From contig NZ_CP009282.1 in NCBI RefSeq assembly GCF_000758605.1, forward strand, positions 5,270,001 through 5,334,000: a stretch of DNA of 64,000 nucleotides, written 5' to 3'. The stretch is from Paenibacillus sp. FSL R5-0912. GTDB taxonomy: Bacteria; Bacillota; Bacilli; Paenibacillales; Paenibacillaceae. A program made the position numbers and the translations under genes. Positions within the stretch are counted from its first letter, which is position 1, and each line of letters opens with the position of its first letter. Of this stretch, positions 32,519-41,267 are shown in pieces. The notes below the pieces were generated by a model, which worked only from the letters and a program-made list of their open reading frames with translations, was not told the DNA's origin and did no database searches.

Positions 32519-34945
32519 TTACAACCGGGCCGTCACAATCTCACATATCGCCCCATACAGCGCAGGCTCCAGCTCCAGCGAGGATAGCGCGGCAAGTGCC
32601 GCCGCAGGACCCGCGTTCTCCTTTACCAGCCGGTAGATTTGCTCCTTATGGTCGAACCGGATCTGCGCATGGTTTAGCAGCGCAAATACCTCCTCCTCCA
32701 CCCGGTTCACCGCAACCCGTGCCGTAGTGAGCATTACCGCCAGCTCCTCAGTCACCTCAAGCTCCGGCACAGTAACGGTCAGGGTATGCGAAGCCTCATC
32801 ATACTTAGTTTCGGCCGCAACCGCTCCTCCTCCAGCCATGACTGTCACCTCTGTCTCTGCACAGCCCATGAAGAGCAGCTTCCAGCTCCGCCGCTCCGGC
32901 ACCATCGCAGTATTACCCTGCGCAGGCTGAATGGTGAAGACCGCCGACTGTCCGGCTTGTCCCCATGCCAGGGCCATCCCGGTAACACACCAGTTCCCGT
33001 CCAGGTCTTCCGCAGTGTCACCTGCGTCCTCCCAGAGCTGGAACTGGCCGTCCGCTCCGGCAAACACCCGTACCTCCAGCCGTTCCGGGTTGGCCACCGA
33101 TGACGTATACTCCGTCAGATCGGCCAGCGGCACGATGGCCCCCGCCTTCGCCAGCACCGGAATATGCTCCAGCGTGCGGTACAAGGACAGCCTTCTGCCG
33201 CCGTCATAGACTCTTCCGCTGAAGAAGTCGGTCCACAGCCCTTCCGGCAGCCAGGCCTTGAACTCCGCCACGCCTGTCTTGGAATGTACAGGCCGGGTAA
33301 TCGGACATGCGATCAGCTCGGTGCCGAAATAATACTGATTCGGCACCCCGTAAGCTTCCCGCTGCTCCGCGTGATGGTAATACATCGGCTGCACCAGCGG
33401 AAGTCCTTCCCGGCTGGCATAACGGTTCATCGTATACAGATAGGGCAGCAGGCGGTGCCGCAGACGCAGGGAATCCTTCATAGCCTCCCCGGCAATTCGA
33501 TTGAACCGCCATGGCTCCTTGCTGTTGAACGGACTGGCTGAGCTGTGCAGCCGCAGCAGCGGGGAGAATACGCCGAACTGCACCCAGCGCAATGCCAGCT
33601 CATCATCCAGATACCCGCCCATATGGCCGCCGATATCATGACTCCACCAGCCATACCCGCTATTGGACGCCGTTGCCGTGAAATACGGCTGGAAGTCCAA
33701 CGACTCCCAGGTGATGATCGTGTCGCCGGAGAACCCTACCGGATAACGGTGGCTGCCAAGACCTGCATAACGCGAGAAGGTAAGCCGCCGCTTCCCCCGC
33801 CGGCCGCTGTCCAGGTAATGATAGTGATTCAGCATCCAGAGCGGATCAAGACCCGGAACCTTAGTCATCCCGCCCTGCTGCCAGTCGATCCACCAGAAGT
33901 CAACGCCCTCTTCCTCCAGCGGATAATGCAGGAACTTGAAGTAGGCCTCCAGGAACTGCGGATCGGTAATATCAAACTCCACTGCCTCCCCTTGCTCCGG
34001 GTCCATGCCCAACTCCCCCGCAATTGCCAGATACGGCTCCTCGAAGGCCCGTACCCCGTCAGCGGGATGGACATTTAGCGTTACGCGCAAGCCCCTGCCA
34101 TGCAGCCAGTCCAGGAAACGCTGCGGGTCCGGGAACAGCTCCCGGTTCCAGGTGTAGCCGGTCCAGCCGCTGCCGTACTTCGGATCAATATCGACCAGAT
34201 GCCAGTCCATATCCATCACCGCTACGGAGAACGGAAGCTGCTCCTGTTCAAAACGTTCAATCAGCGTAATATACTCTTCCTCGGAATACCGGTAATACCG
34301 GCTCCACCAGTTGCCAAGCGCATACCGCGGCAGTAGCGGAGTGCTGCCGCACAGCCGGTAGAAATCCTTCAGGCACTTCAGGTATTCATGTCCATAGCCG
34401 AACAGGTACAGATCGATTCCCTCCTGCTCCCGCTGCTGCACCGTCCCGTCTGCTTCCAGGAGCAGAGAACGGCTGTCATCCACCACCGTAACGCCTCCAC
34501 GCGACAGCAACCCCGGCTCCAGCGGAATGACACCGTCGGCATTATCCAGCGTGCGCGCGGTACCGCCGAGATCCTGCTCCTCATCCCCATAGTGCCAAAC
34601 GCTCAGCAAATGTCCGGATTCATTCCTCACCTTCACACTCAGCCCATGCCGGGAGAAGGGCGCTTTGTCACAGGTGAGCTGCAGGCGGTCCGTCATAATT
34701 TCAAGCCTGTTCCCGAGATCGGTCACCCGGAAGTCAGGAACCGGGAACTTACGGTTCATCACCATCTGGGTCGCCCGGTCTTCGAAGCCTCCCTTAGGAC
34801 TGTATTCCATCCGGATCAGCGCCGGAGTAAGCACTGTGAACCGGTAGCATTCGCCTTGAATGACTGCCCCTGCACTTGCGGCCGGTTCAGATGCGAACCG
34901 TAAGTGCTCCGGCAGCGGCAGCAGCTCTTGAGTTGTTGTTTTCAT
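32519..34945 (-). CDS. GH31 alpha-glucosidase/alpha-xylosidase-type enzyme
   Basis: An 808-residue retaining alpha-glycosidase. The N-terminal beta sandwich is followed by the (beta/alpha)8 domain with nucleophile Asp in WWIDWQQGG (about 352), acid/base Asp in GFSGDTIITWESL (about 404) and the HDIGGHMGG signature. Two C-terminal beta domains and about 80 extra residues end the protein. WWIDWQQGG differs from the KTDFGE type of alpha-xylosidases, so alpha-glucosidase or sulfoquinovosidase-like specificities remain open. No signal peptide. It is the third gene after LplB and LplC permeases on the minus strand, so it should digest the sugar they import. Confidence 0.93.
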   Translation of the reverse strand: MKTTTQELLPLPEHLRFASEPAASAGAVIQGECYRFTVLTPALIRMEYSPKGGFEDRATQMVMNRKFPVPDFRVTDLGNRLEIMTDRLQLTCDKAPFSRHGLSVKVRNESGHLLSVWHYGDEEQDLGGTARTLDNADGVIPLEPGLLSRGGVTVVDDSRSLLLEADGTVQQREQEGIDLYLFGYGHEYLKCLKDFYRLCGSTPLLPRYALGNWWSRYYRYSEEEYITLIERFEQEQLPFSVAVMDMDWHLVDIDPKYGSGWTGYTWNRELFPDPQRFLDWLHGRGLRVTLNVHPADGVRAFEEPYLAIAGELGMDPEQGEAVEFDITDPQFLEAYFKFLHYPLEEEGVDFWWIDWQQGGMTKVPGLDPLWMLNHYHYLDSGRRGKRRLTFSRYAGLGSHRYPVGFSGDTIITWESLDFQPYFTATASNSGYGWWSHDIGGHMGGYLDDELALRWVQFGVFSPLLRLHSSASPFNSKEPWRFNRIAGEAMKDSLRLRHRLLPYLYTMNRYASREGLPLVQPMYYHHAEQREAYGVPNQYYFGTELIACPITRPVHSKTGVAEFKAWLPEGLWTDFFSGRVYDGGRRLSLYRTLEHIPVLAKAGAIVPLADLTEYTSSVANPERLEVRVFAGADGQFQLWEDAGDTAEDLDGNWCVTGMALAWGQAGQSAVFTIQPAQGNTAMVPERRSWKLLFMGCAETEVTVMAGGGAVAAETKYDEASHTLTVTVPELEVTEELAVMLTTARVAVNRVEEEVFALLNHAQIRFDHKEQIYRLVKENAGPAAALAALSSLELEPALYGAICEIVTARL

Positions 34946-34981
34946 CGATAAACCTCATTTCTGCGTAGATAAGCAATCTGT

Positions 34982-35905
34982 CTATTCCTTCACGGCACCA
35001 ATCATGACGCCTTGATTGAAATACTTCTGGACGAACGGATACACACACATAATGGGAACTGTAGCAATGATAATAACGGAATAGCGCATCATATTAGCCA
35101 GACGCAGGGCAATCTGTGCCGCTTCACCGCTGCCGATGCCCGACTGCATCTGATTCGTGATCAGAATGTTACGGAGAATCAGCTGCAGCGGATACATATT
35201 CGGATTCTTCAGATAGATTAGCGCGTTGAAGTAGGAGTTCCAATACCCGACGGCAATCCATAGGCCGAGCACGGCAATAATCGCTTTGGACAGCGGCAGC
35301 ACCACCTGCAGGAAATAACGCAGATTCCCGCAGCCGTCAATCTGCGCCGCTTCCCACAGATCTCCGGGAAGGCTCGTCTGGAAGAAGGTCCGGGCTACGA
35401 TAATGTTGTAGACGCCAACCGAGAACGGCAGCACCATAACCAGGAAGGTATCATACATGTGGAAGTCCCGGATCGTCAGGAAGGTCGGGATCAGCCCGCC
35501 GTTGAAGAACATGGTGAAGATGAAGAACAGCGAGAGGATTTTGCGTCCCGCCAGGTCTTTTCTGGACAGTGCGTAGGCTGCCGATATATTCACAACCAGA
35601 CCAATGACCGTCCCCACCACCGTATAGAGGATGGTATTCCGGTAGCCAATCCAGATGTTTTTATGCCGCAGCAGCTCCTGGTAACCGTCAAGCGTGAACC
35701 CCCTCGGGAACAGCCAGACCTTGCCGCCCGCCACCGCAGACGGATCACTGAATGAAGCAATGACGATGAAATACAGCGGATAGATCAGGATGATCAGAAA
35801 CAGGACAGCGATAACATACATAATAATTTCCATTACCGAATCCGAGGACCGGTTATTTTTGATTTTGCCAGTTCTCTTGCTGGCTGCAGGCTCTAGTACT
35901 CCCAT
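34982..35905 (-). CDS. CUT1 permease, LplC type
   Basis: A 307-residue membrane permease with about six spans, EAA loop GDLWEAAQIDGCGNLRYFLQ (about 190-210), and the typical C-terminal end GVMIGAVKE. ATG 35905 follows AAAGGGGAG by 8 nt; the longer ORF start at 35941 would overlap the upstream gene and has no ribosome site. It begins 16 nt after the LplB-type gene. Its binding protein is not adjacent; the one at 39342-40949 shares the same promoter architecture and is the likely partner. Confidence 0.94.
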   Translation of the reverse strand: MGVLEPAASKRTGKIKNNRSSDSVMEIIMYVIAVLFLIILIYPLYFIVIASFSDPSAVAGGKVWLFPRGFTLDGYQELLRHKNIWIGYRNTILYTVVGTVIGLVVNISAAYALSRKDLAGRKILSLFFIFTMFFNGGLIPTFLTIRDFHMYDTFLVMVLPFSVGVYNIIVARTFFQTSLPGDLWEAAQIDGCGNLRYFLQVVLPLSKAIIAVLGLWIAVGYWNSYFNALIYLKNPNMYPLQLILRNILITNQMQSGIGSGEAAQIALRLANMMRYSVIIIATVPIMCVYPFVQKYFNQGVMIGAVKE

Positions 35906-35921
35906 TGTGCTGCTCCCCTTT

Positions 35922-36845
35922 CTACCACAGGCTGTTTTCACTAAGTTTTTTGGAAAGCTGGTTCACCATGATCAGCAGAATAAAGTTGATGACCGTATTG
36001 AACAGGTTGATCGCTGACGAGAAGCTGTATTGGCTGCTGAGCAGGCCGATTTTGTAAACATAGGTGGACAGAATCTCACTGGAGGTGATATTCAGATCAT
36101 TCTGCATCAGATAGACCTTCTCAAATCCTACGCCCAGCAGACCGCCCACCCGGAGAATCAGCAGCGTGATCGCCGTCGGCATCAGCATCGGGATATCGAT
36201 ATAACGGACTTTATTCCAGCGGCTGGCCCCATCCACCGTAGCAGCTTCGTACAGGCTCGGATCGACCGACGAGAGCGCGGCAATGAAAATAATGCTGTCC
36301 CAGCCGACATGCTGCCACACATCCGACCAGACATACACACTGCTGAATAGCGAGGTCGAGCCCATCAGATCAGGAGCCTCCCCGCCGAACAGGCTGTACA
36401 GATTACCGACCAGCCCGGTGCTTGGCGAGAGCAGAATCATCATCAGGCCCACCATTACGACTGTGGAGATGAAATGCGGCATATATGACACGGTCTGGAA
36501 AAAACGTCTGAACCGGTTCGGCCGCATCTGATTGACCATTAGCGCAAGGATAATCGGGATCGGGAAGGTGATCAGGCTGTACACGCTAATAATCAGCGTA
36601 TTCTTAATCGTGTTCGAGAATTGATAGGAATTGAAGAACTTGTCAAAATACTTGAATCCCGCCCACGGACTGCCGTCAATTCCCAGCGCCGGGCTGTAAT
36701 TCTTGAAGGCGATGAGCACCCCGTACATCGGTTTGTATGCGAACAATAACGTAAGCACAACTGCGGGAAGCAGCAATAGATACAGTCCCCAGTTTCGTTT
36801 GATCTGTCCGATGGCTGCTGCCGGACTGGACTGACCGGATTTCAT
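35922..36845 (-). CDS. CUT1 permease, LplB type
   Basis: A 307-residue membrane permease with about six spans and EAA loop SLYEAATVDGASRWNKVRYIDIPML (about 195-219). The N-terminus IGQIKRNWGLYLLLLPAVV is typical of LplB/YteP proteins that import oligosaccharides. AGGAGGGG precedes ATG 36845. It is the first gene of a minus-strand operon with LplC and GH31, driven from the array at 36945-37093. Confidence 0.94.
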   Translation of the reverse strand: MKSGQSSPAAAIGQIKRNWGLYLLLLPAVVLTLLFAYKPMYGVLIAFKNYSPALGIDGSPWAGFKYFDKFFNSYQFSNTIKNTLIISVYSLITFPIPIILALMVNQMRPNRFRRFFQTVSYMPHFISTVVMVGLMMILLSPSTGLVGNLYSLFGGEAPDLMGSTSLFSSVYVWSDVWQHVGWDSIIFIAALSSVDPSLYEAATVDGASRWNKVRYIDIPMLMPTAITLLILRVGGLLGVGFEKVYLMQNDLNITSSEILSTYVYKIGLLSSQYSFSSAINLFNTVINFILLIMVNQLSKKLSENSLW

Positions 36846-36944
36846 TGTGACCCCTCCTAAAAGTTTGAGTTTGTTAGCATAAGCTTCATGATCGACTTCG
36901 GCAAAACTCGCTCCGGTAGCCTACGCTTATCTATATTTTCATTC

Positions 36945-37093
36945 AGTATACCTGCCCCCCGCCGCGCCAGCCGGACCTCCTCACAGCGTAAACCGGACTT
37001 TCGTTGTCCGCAGGAGAGAACTTCGCGCGGCCCGTTACCCGGGAGACACTAAGCCAGACGGTATGCAGACTTCCGCTAACGTTATCCGGACTT
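36945..37093 (-). promoter_or_regulatory. Activator-type promoter with four spaced half-sites, copy A
   Basis: On the minus strand the -10 is TATACT (36950-36945) with no good -35. On the plus strand half-sites CGGAC at 36972 and 36994 (22 bp apart), CAGACTT at 37066 and CGGACTT at 37087 (21 bp apart). Every one of these positions plus 4050 gives the matching element in front of the binding-protein gene at 40949. Direct repeats about two helical turns apart are typical of AraC-type regulators. Confidence 0.7.
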
Positions 37094-37199
37094 TTGGGGC
37101 ATAAACCCATATGTCGGACACCTGAGCAGGGAACGGATGCTTCCGGAAGGCAAATCCTGCAGCATACTGCGAATCAGGCTTAACCCATCCAGCGTTCAC

Positions 37200-37283
37200 G
37201 GCGGAATTAAAGGGGTTTATCCCTTTATTCCCCTCTTTCCGCCCACTTCCGGAGGGAGCAAAGGGACTTTCCCTTCGTCAACA
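37200..37283. repeat. Single copy of the AGGGG-TTTATCCCT repeat
   Basis: AAAGGGG-TTTATCCCTTT followed by attcccctctttccgcccacttcc matches the flanking phrases of the tandem field at 54620-55150. The short inverted repeat AAAGGG..CCCTTT recurs twice here. Confidence 0.5.
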
Positions 37284-37326
37284 AAAATACCGCCCTGCAG
37301 CAGACATCGTTGCGGGACGGCATTTT
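37284..37326 (-). terminator. Terminator of the GH13 gene
   Basis: AAAAT-CCG-CC-GCA arms pair on the minus strand with two G-U wobbles and one mismatch, ending in TTTT. It lies about 40 nt after the GH13 stop. Confidence 0.65.
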
Positions 37327-37364
37327 ATCAAAAGGCAGCCTGAAGCTTGCTCACACTGCTTATT

Positions 37365-38648
37365 TCATGCTTCGATGATCACCGGCCGGCCGCTGCAGTG
37401 CAATCTGCCCTCGGCCACGTTTACCGCGCTGCCGTCAATCAAATTGACATACGCTCCATCCGGAAGCTCCAGCTCCACATCTCCCTGCCTGCCTCTCAGG
37501 CTGAACACACCAGCCAGCTTCTGCTCACCCCAGGTATGCATGCCGCAGACCATTCCGTCTTCTTCATGTGCCGTAAACTGACAGACACCATGGGCCATAA
37601 TTGCTTTGTGCTTAATGGGGTACAGCGCTTTGAACAGCCAGGACAGGTCCTTCCCCGTATTCCAGCTGACAGTACACTTGTCGAACAGATCGGGACAGAC
37701 CTCATTCTCCGTCTCCTGCCCGCCGTAGATCAGCGGCATGCCCTTCTGGAAATACATGAATGCCGTCCAGTTGATCAGCTCATTCTCCTCCGGGAACAGT
37801 TGCTTGGCCCGCGGCCGGTCATGGTTCTCCAGAAACCGCAGCTTCACATAATTGCCCGGATAGATATACTCCTGCGCATTGATCTTCTCTATATAGCTGC
37901 CGAGCGTAACGCTGCCGTTCAGATAGCCCGTGAAATACGGGTACACATCATAGTCATAGCAGGCATCAAACGCCTGGAGCACCTCGCTGTCGGACAGACT
38001 GGCCATGCCCCGGGAACGCAGATGCATCGTGAAGTCCGGTTCGATGGATTCGGCAAGCCATAGGCAGCCGGGGTTAACCGCAGCCACCTCTTCCCTGGCG
38101 TTCAGCCAGAAGTCCAGCGGCAGCAGAGGGGCTACGTCACAGCGGAAGCCGTCTACCATTCCGGCCCACATTTTCAGCGATTCGATCTGATAATCCCACA
38201 GCTCCTGATTGTTATAGTCCAGATCCACAATGTCGCCCCAGTCGCCAACACGGTTACCAAGCTTGCCCTCCGGAGTCCTGTAGAAGAATTCAGGATGATG
38301 TTCCACCAGCCAGGAGTCGGGCGAAGTATGGTTATAGACCACATCAATGATGCATTTCATCCCGAGCCTATGAATGGCCTCCGTCAGACTCCGGAAATCC
38401 GCCAGACTGCCAAGCTCCGGATTCATCTCCCGGTAATCCTGATTGGCATAAGGACTGCCAAGCCCGCCCTTGCGGGCCACAAGGCCAATCGGGTGCACCG
38501 GCAGCAGCCAGATAATATCCACACCAAGCTCCTTGATGCGCTCCAGATCCTTCTCTACCGCCTTGAAGGTTCCTTCTTCGCTGTGATTGCGCACATAGAT
38601 GGAATAGACCACTTGGTTCCGCAGGGTTACTTCCGTTAATTTAGCCAT
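37365..38648 (-). CDS. GH13 alpha-amylase-family enzyme
   Basis: A 427-residue alpha-glucan-active enzyme. The four conserved regions are IDVVYNHTS (101-109), GFRCDVAP with nucleophile Asp171, LAESIE with acid/base Glu200, and FLENHDRPR with Asp277. It is short, with a small C-terminal beta domain and no signal peptide, so it should act on imported maltodextrin-like sugars in the cytosol. AGGAGTGTAAGT precedes the ATG. It starts 17 nt after the shortened LacI gene and shares its transcript with the upstream binding protein. Confidence 0.94.
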   Translation of the reverse strand: MAKLTEVTLRNQVVYSIYVRNHSEEGTFKAVEKDLERIKELGVDIIWLLPVHPIGLVARKGGLGSPYANQDYREMNPELGSLADFRSLTEAIHRLGMKCIIDVVYNHTSPDSWLVEHHPEFFYRTPEGKLGNRVGDWGDIVDLDYNNQELWDYQIESLKMWAGMVDGFRCDVAPLLPLDFWLNAREEVAAVNPGCLWLAESIEPDFTMHLRSRGMASLSDSEVLQAFDACYDYDVYPYFTGYLNGSVTLGSYIEKINAQEYIYPGNYVKLRFLENHDRPRAKQLFPEENELINWTAFMYFQKGMPLIYGGQETENEVCPDLFDKCTVSWNTGKDLSWLFKALYPIKHKAIMAHGVCQFTAHEEDGMVCGMHTWGEQKLAGVFSLRGRQGDVELELPDGAYVNLIDGSAVNVAEGRLHCSGRPVIIEA

Positions 38649-38665
38649 ACTTACACTCCTATTGG

Positions 38666-39292
38666 TTACACGATTCTGCTTGCCTTGAGATGCTCTGGAA
38701 GCCTGATCTTCCCGGTTAATGCCCGGACAGCAAGAGTTCCCAGCTCATATCCCTCCCTGACCAGATGCTGCGCAGCCTCAAAATCTGCCATATTCTGCTG
38801 CGTACCCGCACTTATGATCCCTTCATCACCGCCGCAGCGGCCTGCCAAGACAAAAGGGTAGCCGCTGCTCTGCAAATACCCCATCACAGCCTCTTCCCCG
38901 CTGGATGGCAGCAGAATGACTCCGTCTGCGCGGTGCCCCTTCAAGAGACCGGAGACAGCCTTCAGTTCCTCCTGCTCATCCGCACCTGAACAGATGATCG
39001 TGTCATATCCTAAGCGGCCCGCCTCCGCTATAATTCCGCGCAGGGTCTCCATGAACATCAGACCTAAGATGGCCTGCTCTGAAGGTCCCGGCAGCAGAAT
39101 GCAGAAGCAACGGGCTGACTTCAACACCAGGCTCTTCGCGATGATATTCGGCGTATACCCCAGCTCCTCCATCACCTGCTTCACCTTGCGGGAGACTTCC
39201 TCCCGGACCACCGGCCGACCGGACAGCACCCGGGAGACCGTGGAGATGGAGACTCCCGCTCTCCGGGCGACTTTTGCCATCGTAACCGTCAT
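38666..39292 (-). CDS. LacI-family regulator with internal deletion in the sensor domain
   Basis: A 208-residue LacI-type protein, against about 335 for the family. The HTH and hinge are intact (1-60; MAKVARRAGVSISTVSRVLSG, NIIAKSLVLKSA). The sensor domain runs normally to about residue 180 (FEAAQHLVRE), then jumps directly to the extreme C-terminal segment (GYELGTLAVRALTGKIRLP), so about 120 residues are missing in frame, near nt 38750. It could still bind DNA but probably cannot sense sugar. GGAAGGAGG precedes the ATG. It lies between the binding protein and GH13 on one transcript. It may be a decaying gene or a constitutive repressor. Confidence 0.8.
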   Translation of the reverse strand: MTVTMAKVARRAGVSISTVSRVLSGRPVVREEVSRKVKQVMEELGYTPNIIAKSLVLKSARCFCILLPGPSEQAILGLMFMETLRGIIAEAGRLGYDTIICSGADEQEELKAVSGLLKGHRADGVILLPSSGEEAVMGYLQSSGYPFVLAGRCGGDEGIISAGTQQNMADFEAAQHLVREGYELGTLAVRALTGKIRLPEHLKASRIV

Positions 39293-39341
39293 TATAGAAG
39301 CCTCCTTCCGCGGATCAGTGGAATCTTTAGAGCTATGGTCT

Positions 39342-40949
39342 TTATTTCACGCTGTTGTAACGTCCGTATGCATCCGTGCGGATCTTCACCAGCTTATCCA
39401 GACCCATATCGTTCAGCTTCTTCACATAAGCATCCCAGTTCCCGTCGATATCCCCTTTGCTGATAAACTGTGCACGCATGGTGTTCACATAAGTATCGAT
39501 ATCCGTGGTCAACGTCGGAAGCTCTTCGAACTCCTCGGAAGTGTACATTACGTTAGGGAACGGTGTCGTTACATATTCACTGCCCAGCTTGTCGAGCTCC
39601 AGCTTAAGACCGTCGCCCGCTTCCGGGTTAAGTACGATCTTCTGTTCAAAGGACGGGCTGACATATTTCGGTCCGAAGTCCCGCAGGGACTGATCCCAGT
39701 ACCAGGCATCTGCGCTGGTTCCGCTTGGAGGGTCCATCAGTGTATAGGTGTCGTTATCATTCTTCTGGATAACCGTTCCGATTGCTCCCCAGAAGTTCTG
39801 AATGCTCGCTTCGTTCGTGTAGAACTGGTCCGCCCAGCGTGCGGCAATCTCCGGTGTTTTGCAGGAAGAAGTGATCAGCAGCTCGTTGCGGTTCAGACTC
39901 ATCCCGATCGGATTGCCGATGGTGTAGCGGTTACCATCCGGTCCGGCAACCGGCGGAATCGTTACATACTGGTCACTCCATTTGCCGAATACGGCATCCG
40001 GTGTCCACTGGTAGGTGAAGCCGACGATCGGCGCATCCGGGTTCTGGAACTTGGCTGAGATCATCGTAGCGTCCTGGGTGAACAGCTCTTTGTCGAGCAG
40101 ACCTTCGGAATACAGCTTATTCTCCCATTTCATGCCTTCCTTGTACTCCTCCGTTATCGGGTAATACACAGCCTTGCCGTCTTTAACCAGCATGTTGTTG
40201 GTATTCAGATCGGCAATTCCAAACGGACTGATCATATCATTGCTTACTTCAATATACGGAATTTCATCCGCTTTGCCGTTTCCGTTCGGGTCCTGCTCCT
40301 TGAAGGCTTTGAGCACAGTGTAGAGCTCGTCAATCGTTTCCGGAACCTTCAGGCCCAGCTTGTCGAGCCAGGTTTTGTTGATGACCGGCTGGCGTGAGCT
40401 CTTCGGACGCGAAGGCAGCCGGGTCGGCATGGAGTAGATTTTACCGTCCGGGAAGGTGCTGATCTTCTTCATATCTGGTGTTTCTTCCATCGCGGCCTTG
40501 AGATTAGGCATATACTGATCAATATAATCGTCCAGCGGACGGAAATAGCTGAGATTGTTCACGATATCGGAGTCGGTGAAGGTCTGATCGCCCAGCACGA
40601 CATCCGGCAGTGTGCCGCTGGCCAGCAGAATGGATTTCTGTTCGGCCCAGTCATTGGAGGACATGACCTGCCAGTCGATTTTGACATTGGTATTCTTCTC
40701 GAGATCGATCAGCCACTGGTTCTTGGTGAAGGTATCCCCCATGCTGCCCCAGCGTACCGTCAGTACCTTAAGCGTTACCGGCTCCTTGACGATCGGCAGG
40801 CCTTCTTTATTGAAGCTGTCCGTGTCTACAGCCGCCGTGTTATTCTCTTTGTTGCCGCTGCCGCATCCGGCCAGTCCGACAAGCATCGCTGCCGCCATTA
40901 GTGAGATCGCCCACGTCTTGGCCACCGGTTTCCTGTTCTGTTTAACCAT
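39342..40949 (-). CDS. CUT1 solute-binding lipoprotein (LplA/YtcQ type)
   Basis: A 535-residue sugar-binding lipoprotein with signal residues KTWAISLMAAAMLVGLAGC, lipobox Cys29. The mature protein has the large family-1 form with GLPIVKEPVTLKVLTVRWG at its start and repeated EIPYIEV/AADFYTNEA-type segments. GGGGGATTATGA precedes the ATG. It lacks adjacent permeases, but its promoter region carries the same four-half-site array as the LplB-LplC-GH31 operon, so these are the likely partners. The divergent kinase and response regulator probably control both. Confidence 0.94.
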   Translation of the reverse strand: MVKQNRKPVAKTWAISLMAAAMLVGLAGCGSGNKENNTAAVDTDSFNKEGLPIVKEPVTLKVLTVRWGSMGDTFTKNQWLIDLEKNTNVKIDWQVMSSNDWAEQKSILLASGTLPDVVLGDQTFTDSDIVNNLSYFRPLDDYIDQYMPNLKAAMEETPDMKKISTFPDGKIYSMPTRLPSRPKSSRQPVINKTWLDKLGLKVPETIDELYTVLKAFKEQDPNGNGKADEIPYIEVSNDMISPFGIADLNTNNMLVKDGKAVYYPITEEYKEGMKWENKLYSEGLLDKELFTQDATMISAKFQNPDAPIVGFTYQWTPDAVFGKWSDQYVTIPPVAGPDGNRYTIGNPIGMSLNRNELLITSSCKTPEIAARWADQFYTNEASIQNFWGAIGTVIQKNDNDTYTLMDPPSGTSADAWYWDQSLRDFGPKYVSPSFEQKIVLNPEAGDGLKLELDKLGSEYVTTPFPNVMYTSEEFEELPTLTTDIDTYVNTMRAQFISKGDIDGNWDAYVKKLNDMGLDKLVKIRTDAYGRYNSVK

Positions 40950-40994
40950 TCATAATCCCCCGTTTCGATGTATTAGATCCTTTTGACATCCCTA

Positions 40995-41143
40995 ATGATA
41001 CCTTCTTGCTTCTCCGCATTCCGGACAATAACGCCCTGTTATTCGGACCTATGCATCCGCTTACATTATTTAGGGAAGCCAGCCCCCGGTTTTAGGCAGT
41101 TTTCATGACGCTATTCAGACTTTTACTTGCGGTATCCGGACTT
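40995..41143 (-). promoter_or_regulatory. Activator-type promoter with four spaced half-sites, copy B
   Basis: Minus-strand -10 TATCAT (41000-40995). Plus-strand half-sites CGGAC at 41022 and 41044, CAGACTT at 41116 and CGGACTT at 41137. The proximal half-site covers the place of the -35 hexamer, as at class II activator promoters. The kinase gene lies on the other side, so the distal pair may also serve it. Confidence 0.7.
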
Positions 41144-41267
41144 TGGGGTGAAAAGCCGGGATTTCCCCATGTTTTTTTGATCCCGGGGTTTTATAATGAC
41201 TGTGTTACCTACTCGCAAGTAGTACGTCCGGAAACGGACATACAGGAAAGGACTTCACCAGACAACT
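41144..41267. other. Leader region of the kinase gene
   Basis: CCGGGAT (about 41157-41163) and ATCCCGG (about 41179-41185) could form a hairpin followed by GGTTTTATAATG, and GTCCG-gaaa-CGGAC (about 41224-41237) makes a second small one that also contains inverted half-sites of the array motif. Their role is unclear. Confidence 0.35.
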
